Shown one piece after another: positions 16,882-25,725 of a stretch of 64,000 bases of DNA. Numbering within the stretch: position 1 is the first letter of the stretch; every line of letters begins with the position of its first letter. Under the pieces are notes generated by a model. The model was not told the origin of the DNA and made no database searches. It saw only the letters and a program-made list of their open reading frames with translations. Source of the DNA: CAG-273 sp963929915 (GTDB lineage Bacteria; Bacillota; Clostridia; TANB77; CAG-508); assembly GCA_963929915.1 (NCBI GenBank), contig CAWVJY010000003.1:24170-88169 (forward strand), written 5' to 3'. Both the position numbers and the translations under genes were made by a program.

Positions 16882-17139
16882 CTATTTTGTACCAGCTTCT
16901 TTCATAATTTTTTGAAATGCAAAAGCACATATAATAAATCCCACCATAAAAAATAGGCTTGTTCTAAATAAAGAAATACCCACATAATAAATAGTAGGAA
17001 TACTATATAAAAAATCATAAGTCAATAAAATTAAAATGGATACTATACTAATACCGAAAGAAAATTTAATTCCGGATTTCATTAATTCAGTAATAGAGTG
17101 ATCCATTTTTTTTATTTCCATTATAAATTGTTTCATCAT
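16882..17139 (-). CDS. Small two-helix membrane protein of unknown function
   Basis: The 85-residue product has a charged N-terminus, then hydrophobic spans at about residues 27-48 and 57-77. I do not recognise the family. A GTGAGGT ribosome binding site precedes two adjacent ATG codons. It lies between palindromic elements A and B. Confidence 0.55.
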   Translation of the reverse strand: MMKQFIMEIKKMDHSITELMKSGIKFSFGISIVSILILLTYDFLYSIPTIYYVGISLFRTSLFFMVGFIICAFAFQKIMKEAGTK

Positions 17140-17351
17140 TAACTACCTCACATTTCTATTTTATCTTATGCTAATAACAGATTATTTTATGCAGATACCT
17201 ATAAAATATATAAGGCAATAAAGCATAAAGTTACATAAAACTAAATACATCTTATAACTATATTAACATAAAAGAAAACAAAAAACAAAGGAAATTATTG
17301 CTAAATCAAAAAGTAGGTAAAAGATAAACTTTCCATAGAAATTCTAAATTT

Positions 17352-17496
17352 AAATAGCATAATAACTATCTTTTGAAATTTTTAAGCCTTGCGTGGGCGA
17401 CCATTGTGACAGCTGTTCGAGGCATTTATGCCGAGTTACAGATGTCCAAAAGGGGAAAGGCTTTAAAAATTGAAAAAGATAGTTATTATGCTATTT
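17352..17496. repeat. Palindromic element, copy B (reverse orientation)
   Basis: The core matches copies A and C in reverse complement. The outer arms are a different but perfectly complementary sequence (AAATAGCATAATAACTATC and its complement). The inner hairpin reads GGCATTTATGCC. Confidence 0.8.
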
Positions 17497-17548
17497 CTAG
17501 TTGTAATACTAGAACTAAAAAAACTGTGCACAATTTTTTTAGTATGTT

Positions 17549-17812
17549 TTATTTCATTGCATTTAACTTTTTAGCCATGTTAGATTTTTTTCTAGCTGCT
17601 GTGTTTTTAACAATAACACCTTTTGTACATGCTTGGTCTACTTTTTTAGTAGCAGCAGAAAATAATTTAGTAGCTTCTTCTTTGTTTCCAGCTTCTACAG
17701 CTTGTTCAAACTTTTTAACAGCTGATTTATATCCAGATTTGATCATATTATTTCTAAGAGTTTTCTTTTCAATAACACTAACACGTTTTATAGCTGATTT
17801 AATATTTGGCAT
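17549..17812 (-). CDS. rpsT: 30S ribosomal protein bS20
   Basis: An 87-residue, lysine/alanine-rich helical protein starting MPNIKSAIKRV, the standard S20 N-terminus, and ending KKSNMAKKLNAMK. It binds 16S rRNA early in 30S assembly. AAAGGGAGGTG precedes the ATG. It is divergent from hpf. Confidence 0.96.
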   Translation of the reverse strand: MPNIKSAIKRVSVIEKKTLRNNMIKSGYKSAVKKFEQAVEAGNKEEATKLFSAATKKVDQACTKGVIVKNTAARKKSNMAKKLNAMK

Positions 17813-17905
17813 CTTATTGCACCTCCCTTTAAAGTAAGTTCATAAATTAACATTGTCTATTATACCATGCAAAGTGAATTTTGACAAGAGATTTTTGAAA
17901 ATCAC

Positions 17906-17934
17906 TTGAAAAATACAGATAAAACATATATAAT
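17906..17934 (+). promoter_or_regulatory. Promoter of hpf
   Basis: TTGAAA and TATAAT with 17-bp spacing, about 48 bp before the hpf start. Confidence 0.65.
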
Positions 17935-17982
17935 AAAATTATACCAATGAAAATAAAGAAAAAATTGGAAGGAGAGATTGAT

Positions 17983-18516
17983 ATGAACATCAAAATAGTA
18001 GGAAAAGAGCTTAAAGCAACAGAGGCAATTAAAGATTATATTGGTAAAAAATCAGAAAGACTAATAAAGTATTTTGGAGAAGAATTTGACGTAACAGCAA
18101 CCATCAAAACAGAAGGTGGAATGCAAGTAGCAGAAATGGAAGTAAAAACGCCAACAGATAGATTTAGAGCAGTTACTGCACACAAAGACTTATATGCATC
18201 TATAGACAAAGATATTGACATTTTAGAAGGTCAAGTTCGTAAAATGAAAACTAAAAAAGATCAACAAAACATGACAGAATCTATTCGTAATAAAGAAATG
18301 GTTAGAGAAATGCCAGAACATGAAGTAGAAGGCGAAATTATTAAAACAATTTATTATGATATTAAACCTCTATCACCAGAAGATGCAAAATTAAAATTAG
18401 AAGAAAAACCACAAGATAAATTTTTAACATTTATTAATGTAGAAACAGGTAAAGTAAGTGTTATTTATCGTTTAAAAGATAACAAAAACTATGGTTTAGT
18501 AGAACCAGAAGCTTAA
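17983..18516 (+). CDS. hpf: Ribosome hibernation promoting factor, long form
   Basis: The 177-residue protein has the RaiA/YfiA domain at residues 1-95 (MNIKIVGKELKATEAIKDYI start, basic RKMKTKKDQQ end) joined by a linker to the dimerising C-terminal domain (KPLSPEDAKLKLE ... FINVETGKVSVIYRLKDNKNYGLVEP). Long HPF dimerises 70S ribosomes into inactive 100S particles. The start at 17983 has GGAAGGAGA 9 nt upstream. Confidence 0.95.
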   Translation: MNIKIVGKELKATEAIKDYIGKKSERLIKYFGEEFDVTATIKTEGGMQVAEMEVKTPTDRFRAVTAHKDLYASIDKDIDILEGQVRKMKTKKDQQNMTESIRNKEMVREMPEHEVEGEIIKTIYYDIKPLSPEDAKLKLEEKPQDKFLTFINVETGKVSVIYRLKDNKNYGLVEPEA

Positions 18517-18600
18517 AAATAGCTAAAGTTTAAAAAATAAAATTATAGTAGCAAAATAGTACATAAGTTATTATAAAAGCTATTGTTTAGAAACTAAAAA

Positions 18601-18646
18601 AAGAAACCTACTTAAATATGTAAATATCTAAATAGGTTTCTTTTTA
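18601..18646. terminator. Terminator after hpf
   Basis: AAGAAACCTA and TAGGTTTCTT pair across a 22-nt loop and are followed by TTTT. Confidence 0.65.
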
Positions 18647-18699
18647 CGTATGAATGAATTATCAACCTTACGTAATCATAATTATTTATTCTAAAATAA

Positions 18700-18900
18700 C
18701 TATCTCATTTGGCTTTCAGCTTGTTGGATTAATTTTTTAACCATTTGACCACCGATTTTACCAGCGTCTCTTGAAGATAAATCTCCATTATATCCTTGTT
18801 TTAAGTTAACACCAACTTCGCTAGCTACTTCATATTTGAATTTGTTAAGAGCTTCTTTAGCTTCTGGAACTACAGATTTGTTGCTGTTTGAGTTTGCCAT
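18700..18900 (-). CDS. Alpha/beta-type small acid-soluble spore protein
   Basis: The 66-residue SASP coats and protects DNA in dormant spores. The GPR protease-site region (KYEVASEVGV) and the conserved C-terminal block DLSSRDAGKIGGQMVKKLI are present. The start at 18900 (MANSNSN) follows CTAGGAGGTGAAAATT. It would be expected to be forespore-specific (sigma-G), but I could not assign that promoter. It is direct evidence that the organism makes endospores. Confidence 0.95.
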   Translation of the reverse strand: MANSNSNKSVVPEAKEALNKFKYEVASEVGVNLKQGYNGDLSSRDAGKIGGQMVKKLIQQAESQMR

Positions 18901-19115
18901 AATTTTCACCTCCTAGAATGTGACTTATTCAAAAAAATTTTTTTAGAAAAAACTTAATTGCTTTTTCAGTATATATGATGTGCAGTTATTCTTTTTTTAA
19001 ACTGGCAAATATTAGCATTTATTATATAAAAAAATATTGTGAATTCTATTTTTTTATTATGGTCAATTAAAAAGTAACTTCTTTCTTTTATTGTTTGCTT
19101 TTGTAAAAAAATCCA

Positions 19116-19145
19116 TTGACATTTTTCTACAAAAAATAATATAAT
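19116..19145 (+). promoter_or_regulatory. Promoter in the 18.9-19.3 kb gap, for the TIM44-like gene
   Basis: TTGACA and TATAAT with 18-bp spacing leave a leader of about 135 nt before the ATG at 19287. The rest of the 386-bp gap is AT-rich and I see nothing else in it. Confidence 0.65.
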
Positions 19146-19286
19146 ATTTTTGTAAAAGAAATAAAGCAAATAGAAATGTAAATTTACAATTTTATAGTAT
19201 TATGAAAATGATTTATAAAAATCAAGTACAGAATTATAAGAAACATACATTATTTATTCTTAAAATATTGGTAAAAGGGGATACTT

Positions 19287-20249
19287 ATGAAAAAATTAAA
19301 AAAATTTTTAATTCTTGTTATTTTATGCTTTTGTTTATTTTCTACACAGGTTTTTGCAGATGTAGGAAGTTTTGAAGACTATAGCGGAGGAAGTTCTTGG
19401 GACAGCGGAAGTTCATGGGACAGCGGAAGTTCATGGGATAGTGGAAGTTCTTGGAGTAGTAGTTCATGGGATGATGATTATTCATCTTCTAGTTCCTCTG
19501 GTTCGGGAGGGTTCTTTATCTTTTCCGGTCCAGGACTTGTGATATTTATAATAGCAATCGTGGTTTATATTATTGTTTCAAAAAATCGTAAAAATAATCA
19601 TCCATATAATTATATCCATAATAGAAAAATAGAAAGTTACAGAATGCAAGATAAACAGCAACGAGAAGCAAGAGAAAGGCAAATAGAAAACAAAATACAA
19701 CAAACAGATCCAAACTTTAATAAGGAAGAATTTGTTGCATGGAGCAAAAATTTATTTATAAAATTACAGCAAGCATGGACTAATAGAGATTGGGAAACAA
19801 TAAGAACCTTTGAAACAGAAAGTTTATTTGAGCAACATAAAAATCAGTTACAGGGATATATAGATAATAACCAGATTAATGTAATGGATAGAATTTGTGT
19901 AAATTATGCTAATTTGTACAATTATAGAGTAGAAGGAGACAAAGAAATTTTAGTTGTTAGACTAAATTCTAGAATGGAAGACTACATTATAGATGCTACT
20001 ACTAAACAAGTGCTAAAAGGCGAAAAAGGACTAGACAAAGTAAATACGTATTTGCTAACATTTATTAGAAAACAAGGAGTAAAAACACAAGCTGGTACAA
20101 CAGAGGTAAATACAACCAATTGTCCAAATTGTGGTGCACCTACTAAAATTACTTCATCTGGAAAATGTGAATATTGTGGTAGTGTTATTACAACAGGAGA
20201 ATACAATTGGGTACTTTCTAATTTAGAAAGAGAAAATGTAAGACTATAG
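19287..20249 (+). CDS. Secreted/membrane TIM44-like protein with Ser-Trp-Asp repeats and zinc ribbon
   Basis: The 320-residue protein has a signal peptide or anchor (residues 1-24), a low-complexity SSWDSG repeat region (about 33-70), a transmembrane span (about 75-97), a basic helical segment and a TIM44-like domain (about 145-260). A C-terminal CPNCGAP...CEYCGS zinc ribbon ends it. The next gene is an SPFH protein that also ends in zinc ribbons. This resembles B. subtilis YdjG/YdjI-type envelope stress modules, so a role in membrane stress is possible but unproven. Confidence 0.7.
   Translation: MKKLKKFLILVILCFCLFSTQVFADVGSFEDYSGGSSWDSGSSWDSGSSWDSGSSWSSSSWDDDYSSSSSSGSGGFFIFSGPGLVIFIIAIVVYIIVSKNRKNNHPYNYIHNRKIESYRMQDKQQREARERQIENKIQQTDPNFNKEEFVAWSKNLFIKLQQAWTNRDWETIRTFETESLFEQHKNQLQGYIDNNQINVMDRICVNYANLYNYRVEGDKEILVVRLNSRMEDYIIDATTKQVLKGEKGLDKVNTYLLTFIRKQGVKTQAGTTEVNTTNCPNCGAPTKITSSGKCEYCGSVITTGEYNWVLSNLERENVRL
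19394..19447 (+). repeat. 18-bp coding tandem repeat
   Basis: Three units of TTCNTGGGAYAGYGGAAG encode SSWDSG repeats. A degenerate fourth follows. Copy number could vary by slippage. Confidence 0.7.
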
Positions 20250-20390
20250 GATGGCAAAAAAATGTAATAAATAATAAAATTTAAAATAGAAAATGCAAAA
20301 CGAAAATATGAAAATAGAAAAAATTAAATAATAAAATAAAAAGTAAATGAGATGTCAAGGATTATTTCATTTATAGAAAGAGAGGAAATT

Positions 20391-21659
20391 ATGGGATTAA
20401 TTAAGGCTGCAGGAGGAGCAATTAAAAGTACATTTGCAGATCAATGGAAGGAGGTTATCCGTTGTGATGATTTAAATAATGATACTTTAATGAAAAAAGT
20501 AACAACAGAAAATGGAGTAATTACTAACAAAAGTACCATTATTGTAGCACCAGGTCAATGTGCCATTATTTTCGATAATGGTAGAGTAATTGACGCAACT
20601 GCAGAAGAAGGACTTTATACATTTGATTCTTCTTCATCACCATCATTCTTTGCAGGAGATTTTGGAAAAACATTTAAGGAAATGTGGGAAAGATTTACAT
20701 ACAATGGAGCTAGTGCAAAACAACAAGCTGTATTTTTCTTTAATATAAAAGAAATTATTGATAATAAATTTGGCACACCAGCACCAATTCCATTTCAAGA
20801 CTGGTCACATCCAATTCCAAACCAAATGACTAATACTCTTTCACCAATGAGAGTAGAAATTAAATGTTTTGGAAAATATACTTTTAAAATTACAAATCCT
20901 GCTTTGTTCATGCAAGAATTGGCAGGAACTGCAGATGTTTATCCAAAAGCAAAATTAATAGAACAAATTAGAGCAGAAGTAATAGCTGTGTTTCAAAATT
21001 TAGTAAATGAATTAGGTTCAGAAAGACATAAAGTACCAGTATTAGAAATGCCAAGCCAAACAGATGAAATTAGAAAAATGATGGATGAAATGGTATTTGA
21101 CGAACCTGTGAAAAAAAGAGGAATTTCAATTTTAGGATTTGCAGTAGAATCTGTAACCTTAGATGAAGAATCAGAAAAGAAAATAGATGATTATGAATTA
21201 AGTTCAAATGCTCATATTCAACAAGGAAGATTGGTGGATGCTTATGCAGAAGCTATTCAAAGTGCAGCAGCTAATAAAAGTGGTTCTATGAATGGATTTA
21301 TGGGAATTGGCATGATGAATATGGCAACCAATGGTATGATGGGAGGAGTAGCAAATACTCCTTGGCAAAATACACAAGGTAGCCAAATGGATTTAAGCAA
21401 AAATAATGAACAACAAAATGTTGCACAAACAAAGGAAGCTCAGCCAAATGGTATAAAAGATATTGGCATGAAACAAGAAGAAGCTCCTTTAGCAACAGGA
21501 GAATGGAAATGTGAATGTGGAGCAACAAATGACGGAAAATTCTGCAGTAACTGTGGAAAAGCTAAACCAGTTTTAGAACAGAAAAAATGTCCAAAATGTG
21601 GTGCTAATAATGAACCAAATGATAAATTTTGTAGTGAATGTGGCACAAAATTAGAATAA
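20391..21659 (+). CDS. SPFH-domain protein with C-terminal zinc ribbons (YdjI-like)
   Basis: The 422-residue protein has an N-terminal SPFH/virion-core-like domain (about residues 25-290, with KKRGISILGFAVESV), a Met/Gly/Asn-rich linker, and two zinc ribbons (CECGATNDGKFCSNCG and CPKCGANNEPNDKFCSECG). SPFH proteins scaffold membrane microdomains. The start at 20391 follows AGAGAGGAAATT. It sits 140 bp after the TIM44-like gene, and the shared zinc-ribbon ends suggest the two proteins act together. Confidence 0.8.
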   Translation: MGLIKAAGGAIKSTFADQWKEVIRCDDLNNDTLMKKVTTENGVITNKSTIIVAPGQCAIIFDNGRVIDATAEEGLYTFDSSSSPSFFAGDFGKTFKEMWERFTYNGASAKQQAVFFFNIKEIIDNKFGTPAPIPFQDWSHPIPNQMTNTLSPMRVEIKCFGKYTFKITNPALFMQELAGTADVYPKAKLIEQIRAEVIAVFQNLVNELGSERHKVPVLEMPSQTDEIRKMMDEMVFDEPVKKRGISILGFAVESVTLDEESEKKIDDYELSSNAHIQQGRLVDAYAEAIQSAAANKSGSMNGFMGIGMMNMATNGMMGGVANTPWQNTQGSQMDLSKNNEQQNVAQTKEAQPNGIKDIGMKQEEAPLATGEWKCECGATNDGKFCSNCGKAKPVLEQKKCPKCGANNEPNDKFCSECGTKLE

Positions 21660-21747
21660 TGAACATTATAAATTAAAATAAAAAAGTGTTTTTGCCTTTT
21701 GTTTGTAACATTCATTTTATAAACGTATACGGCAAAAGACAACAAAA

Positions 21748-21776
21748 ATAGAGTCAAATGAAAAATTTGACTCTAT
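21748..21776 (+). terminator. Hairpin between SPFH gene and HAD gene
   Basis: A 12-bp perfect stem (ATAGAGTCAAAT and complement) with a 5-nt loop lies 20 nt before the HAD start codon. There is no T tract, so it may be a leader hairpin rather than a terminator. Confidence 0.4.
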
Positions 21777-21796
21777 ACTTAGCAAAGGAGAAATTT

Positions 21797-22672
21797 ATGT
21801 ATAAATTTGTAGCAATTGACTTAGACGGAACATTATTAAATTCTTATGGCAATATATCTGAAAATAATAAAATAGCCATCCAAAAAGCATTAGAAAAAGG
21901 AACGAAAATTGTTCTAACATCAGGTAGAGGTGCTATGTCTGTTCGTAATTTCGCCCTAGAAACAGGAGCAGATGAGTACATTATTTGTGGGAATGGTTCT
22001 ACTATTTATAAATTAAAAGAAGATGAATTAATTTATGATAAATTTTTATCGAAAAACAAAGTATTACAATTAATTCAAATTTGTGAAGAAAATAGTTTTT
22101 ATTACAGTATTTACACAACAGATAGCATTATTACAAAAAGTTTAAACTACAATGTTCTTTTTTATCATCAAGAAAATGCAAATAAGCCAGATAATAAAAA
22201 AACCAATATTCATCTTGTACAAGATATTTATCATTATGTAGAAAATAGTCAAAAAGAGGACTATATTAAAATAACAATTTGTGATAATAACAATATTATT
22301 TTTGGTAGTATGCTGAAAAAACTAAAAAAAGTAAAAGGAATAGATGTATTAGATGTAGGACATATGTCTAGAAAGTTAATAAAAGCAGGAACAGAGGAAT
22401 ATTCTATGGAATACTATTACACAGAAGTAACAAGTCAAAATGTAGATAAATGGTCAGCCATTTGCTTTTTAATTGAAAAATTAGGAATTAAGCCAGAAGA
22501 AGTAATAGCAATAGGAGACAATATGAATGATAAAACGATGCTAGAAAATGCAGGTTTGGGAGTAGCTATGGGAAACAGTGCACCATATATTCAGAAAATG
22601 GCAAAAATTGTGACAGATTCTAATAATGAAGATGGAGTGGCTAAAGTAATAGAAAAATATATTCTTTATTAA
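21797..22672 (+). CDS. Cof-type HAD-superfamily phosphatase
   Basis: The 291-residue protein begins YKFVAIDLDGTLLNS (HAD motif I, DxDGT). LTSGRG gives motif II, and AIGDNMNDKTMLENAGLGVAM gives motifs III/IV. The inserted C2 cap domain marks the Cof/YwpJ group, which dephosphorylates sugar phosphates and cofactors such as FMN or PLP. The start at 21797 is preferred because AAAGGAG lies 6 nt upstream. Confidence 0.9.
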   Translation: MYKFVAIDLDGTLLNSYGNISENNKIAIQKALEKGTKIVLTSGRGAMSVRNFALETGADEYIICGNGSTIYKLKEDELIYDKFLSKNKVLQLIQICEENSFYYSIYTTDSIITKSLNYNVLFYHQENANKPDNKKTNIHLVQDIYHYVENSQKEDYIKITICDNNNIIFGSMLKKLKKVKGIDVLDVGHMSRKLIKAGTEEYSMEYYYTEVTSQNVDKWSAICFLIEKLGIKPEEVIAIGDNMNDKTMLENAGLGVAMGNSAPYIQKMAKIVTDSNNEDGVAKVIEKYILY

Positions 22673-22861
22673 AAATAAACTTTAAATGAATTTATTTTAT
22701 TTTTCAATTAATAGATAGTTACTAATAAGGAAATTTAATAATAAAAATAAACATAAAATGTTGGACCAACAGAGCGATAGAAATAAGATTATAAGAATAA
22801 ATTGTATAAATTAAGCGAAAATGCACATAACTATAAAAAAGAGTAGGAGTGTGTATTTTTT

Positions 22862-23095
22862 ATGAATAAAAAAGATAAAGTAGCTAGTAAACATAATTCT
22901 GTATATGATAAAAACATAGAAATAGAGAATAATACTAAATCTCAAACAAGAAAAATGAAAGAAGAAATAGGACATATGGAAGAATATGAAGATGTTACAA
23001 AATATGGAGAATTTGTTTCTTCTTATTTTGCTTGGCTTAGTTTAGAAAAACAAAAGTCTAAGGCAAAGGAAATGGAAAATATAGAAAATAAGTAA
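22862..23095 (+). CDS. Small charged protein of unknown function
   Basis: The 77-residue product is rich in Lys, Glu and Asn, with no membrane span. The central segment (EYEDVTKYGEFVSSYFAWLSLEKQ) is its most ordered-looking part. A GTAGGAG sequence lies rather far upstream of the ATG. I do not recognise it. Confidence 0.45.
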   Translation: MNKKDKVASKHNSVYDKNIEIENNTKSQTRKMKEEIGHMEEYEDVTKYGEFVSSYFAWLSLEKQKSKAKEMENIENK

Positions 23096-23168
23096 ATTTC
23101 TATGAATTCCGTTAAGTGAAGAGTTAAATGCAATTTCTATAAATTCACACAAAATTCACATAAAAGTA

Positions 23169-23196
23169 TTGACATTTTGTTTAAGAGGAGTATAAT
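23169..23196 (+). promoter_or_regulatory. Promoter of the ctsR operon
   Basis: TTGACA and TATAAT with 16-bp spacing, immediately upstream of a CtsR operator. Confidence 0.75.
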
Positions 23197-23206
23197 ATCT
23201 ATTATA

Positions 23207-23223
23207 GGTCAAAGAAAGTCAAA
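23207..23223 (+). promoter_or_regulatory. CtsR operator
   Basis: GGTCAAAGAAAGTCAAA matches the known CtsR heptad direct repeat (GGTCAAA-NNN-GGTCAAA, second copy with one change). It lies about 10 bp after the -10 box, so CtsR would repress its own operon. Confidence 0.85.
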
Positions 23224-23302
23224 GACAAAACAATAATAAAAATACAAATAAAAGAACATAACTTAAAATAATGATTTATTAATAAAGATAGGAAGTGATG
23301 AA

Positions 23303-23755
23303 ATGAGAATATCTGATATGATAGAAGAATTCATCAAAGATATGTTTTCAGAAGATGATGATTTTATAGAAATTCAAAGAAATGATTTAGCACAGCATTT
23401 TAATTGTGTACCATCTCAAATTAATTATGTTATCTCCACCAGATTTAATCCATCACAAGGCTACTATGTAGAAAGCAAAAGAGGAGGAGGAGGTCATATT
23501 AAAATTAAAAAAATTAATATTACCAAAAGCAATTATTTAATGCATGCAATTAGTAGTGTTGGAAATAAAATTACATCACAAGAAGTAGACATTTTTATTA
23601 GTAATTTTCTATCAGAAGGTATTGTATCTAAAACAGAGGCAAAGCTTTTAAAAGTAGCAACTAGTGATAATGTGTTAACCATTTCACCAGAGATAAGAGA
23701 TAATGTGAGAGCAAATATTTTTAAAAATATGCTCATTAATTTAGTGGAAGATTAA
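23303..23755 (+). CDS. ctsR: Transcriptional repressor CtsR
   Basis: The 150-residue winged-helix repressor of class III heat-shock genes. The N-terminal helix-turn-helix region reads DLAQHFNCVPSQINYVISTRF, followed by the wing ESKRGGGGHIKI containing the heat-sensing glycine loop. It is the first gene of ctsR-mcsA-mcsB-clpC and has its own operator upstream. McsB phosphorylates or removes CtsR under stress in Bacillus. Confidence 0.96.
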   Translation: MRISDMIEEFIKDMFSEDDDFIEIQRNDLAQHFNCVPSQINYVISTRFNPSQGYYVESKRGGGGHIKIKKINITKSNYLMHAISSVGNKITSQEVDIFISNFLSEGIVSKTEAKLLKVATSDNVLTISPEIRDNVRANIFKNMLINLVED

Positions 23756-23845
23756 ACATACAAAAGAGATGAAACATCAAAATGAATTTAGCAATAAAAA
23801 AGAAAAAGTCATATAATAAAATCAAAATAGGGAGGTTTGATATTT

Positions 23846-24454
23846 ATGTTATGTCAAAATTGTGGAAAAAATGAGGTAAATTTTCGTTATACTCAAATTA
23901 TTAATGGAGTAAAAAAAGAAATGGCACTTTGCGATAAATGTGCAAAAAGTTTAGGTTTAGAAAGCTTAGATTTTAATATGCCAATTAACTTTTCTAGCTT
24001 TTTAGGAGATTTCTTAAATGATGCTATGGATACACAATTTTTGCCAAGCTTTACGAAAACAGGAAGCTTACAATGTGATAACTGCGGAATGACTTATGAT
24101 GAATTTGTGGATACAGGAAAATTTGGATGTAGCCATTGTTATGATATTTTTGCAGATACCTTAGATTCTGTTTTTAAAAATATTCATGGTTCTTCTATGC
24201 ATGTGGGCAGAAAAAGTAGATTATCTAGCCAAGAGAAAAAATCAGTAGCAGAAGATATAGAAAAATTAAATCAAAAAGAAGTAAAAGGTGTTGCCTCAAA
24301 AAGTAAAGCAGAAACTAAGAAAGAAAATGCAAAAAATGAAAATCAAGAAAAAATAGAAAAACTAAATGCAGATTTAAAACAAGCAATCAAAGAAGAACGT
24401 TATGAAGATGCTGCAAAAATAAGAGATGAAATTAAAAAGTACAATCAAAAATAA
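23846..24454 (+). CDS. mcsA: McsA, zinc-binding activator of McsB
   Basis: The 202-residue protein has two pairs of CxxC zinc motifs (MLCQNCGKN...CDKCAKSLG and CDNCGMTYDEF...CSHCYDIF) and a C-terminal UVR motif (LNADLKQAIKEERYEDAAKIRD). It activates the McsB arginine kinase and helps deliver substrates to ClpC. ATG 23846 is chosen over an upstream TTG because GGAGG is 10 nt away. Confidence 0.94.
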   Translation: MLCQNCGKNEVNFRYTQIINGVKKEMALCDKCAKSLGLESLDFNMPINFSSFLGDFLNDAMDTQFLPSFTKTGSLQCDNCGMTYDEFVDTGKFGCSHCYDIFADTLDSVFKNIHGSSMHVGRKSRLSSQEKKSVAEDIEKLNQKEVKGVASKSKAETKKENAKNENQEKIEKLNADLKQAIKEERYEDAAKIRDEIKKYNQK

Positions 24455-24579
24455 GAATAAACTATAAGAATAAAAAAATAAACAAGAAAAATGAAAATAT
24501 AAAAATTTTTTTCGTCCTAAATAGGAGAAAAGAAACGAGATTTTAAAAGAAAATCTTTAAAAAATTGAGGAGGAAAAAT

Positions 24580-25596
24580 ATGTTAAATTGGTATTTACAA
24601 AATGGAAAAGATTCTGATGTAGTCATAAGCTCTAGAGTTAGGCTTGCTAGAAATTTAGATGAAATTCCATTTCCTACAAAATTCTCAAAGGAACAAGCAG
24701 AAGAAGTATTAGAAAAAATGAAAGAAGTTACACCAAGTTTAGGATATGGCTTAAAATTTATTCGTTTGGAAGATTTGGACGATATTACAAAAGTAAGCTT
24801 AGTAGAAAAGCATGTCATTAGCCCAGAGTTTGCAGCAGATAAGTCAAAAAATGGAGCAATCATTATTAATGATGAAGAAAATATTTGTATGATGATTAAT
24901 GAAGAAGACCATATTCGTATGCAAGTTTTCTGTTCAGGATTAGATTTAGAAAACTTAAAGAATTTAGCCATTGAAATAGATGAAAAGTTAGATAATTGTT
25001 TACATTATGCTTATCATTCAAAATATGGTTACTTAACGGCATGCCCTACCAATGTTGGTACTGCCATGAGAGCATCTGTTATGGTTCATTTACCTGCATT
25101 AACTATGACTGGTAATATTACTAAAATTTTAAATGTGGTAAATGGTTTTGGAATGAACATTCGTGGAATTTATGGAGAAGGAACACAAAGTCAAGGCGAT
25201 ATTTATCAAATTTCTAACAATCAAACACTAGGGCTTACAGAAAATGATATTATTAAAAACTTAAATTTAATTACTGAAAAGGTAATCGAACAAGAAAGAA
25301 TGGCAAGAAAATATTTGGCTAAAAATTCTATAGACCTAGAAGATAGAGTTTACCGTGCTTATGGAACTCTTGCCTATGCAACCAAACTTTCTTCTGATGA
25401 ATGTAAAAAACTTCTATCCTATGTAAAATTAGGAACAGATTTAGGTATTATTAAAGAATTAACAGATAGTAAGGTCTCAAAGCTATATTTATATAATCAA
25501 CCTGCAAATTTGCAAAAATATGTAGGTAAACCATTAGATGGTTACGAAAGAGAAATTAAAAGACCAGAAGTAATTAAGCAGATTATGAAAGAATAA
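24580..25596 (+). CDS. mcsB: Protein arginine kinase McsB
   Basis: The 338-residue phosphagen-kinase-fold enzyme phosphorylates arginine residues to mark proteins for ClpCP. Typical segments are SSRVRLARNLDEIPFP near the start, CPTNVGTAMRASVMVHLPAL in the catalytic core, and GEGTQSQGDIYQISNQ. A GAGGAGG ribosome binding site precedes ATG 24580. Because arginine phosphorylation matters here, the presence of unusual Arg-codon behaviour in the same genome is worth noting. Confidence 0.95.
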   Translation: MLNWYLQNGKDSDVVISSRVRLARNLDEIPFPTKFSKEQAEEVLEKMKEVTPSLGYGLKFIRLEDLDDITKVSLVEKHVISPEFAADKSKNGAIIINDEENICMMINEEDHIRMQVFCSGLDLENLKNLAIEIDEKLDNCLHYAYHSKYGYLTACPTNVGTAMRASVMVHLPALTMTGNITKILNVVNGFGMNIRGIYGEGTQSQGDIYQISNNQTLGLTENDIIKNLNLITEKVIEQERMARKYLAKNSIDLEDRVYRAYGTLAYATKLSSDECKKLLSYVKLGTDLGIIKELTDSKVSKLYLYNQPANLQKYVGKPLDGYEREIKRPEVIKQIMKE

Positions 25597-25664
25597 GTAA
25601 AATAAAAGAAAATAGAAGAAAATAGAAGAAAATAGAAGAAAATAGAAAGAGGACGCAACAACAT

Positions 25665-25710
25665 GAAGTGTCCCAAGTGACCCCATTTGGGGTCAGTGAG
25701 AACCGTCCCC
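25665..25710. repeat. GGGGACG REP-like element in the clpC leader
   Basis: GAAGTGTCCCAAGTGACCCC ... GGGG ... GAGAACCGTCCCC lies between mcsB and the clpC ribosome binding site, nearly identical to the leuS leader element. Just upstream is a short AATAGAAGAA tandem run. Confidence 0.75.
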
Positions 25711-25725
25711 AGAAAGGAGAAAATG

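Noticed and set aside
17352..17982. raiA-motif RNA next to hpf
   Set aside because: Element B lies on the far side of rpsT, and the short rpsT-hpf gap contains only a promoter. I see no large structured RNA there.
25687..25725. N-terminal extension of clpC to 25687
   Set aside because: It also translates the repeat element, and the proper ribosome binding site is at 25713-25719.
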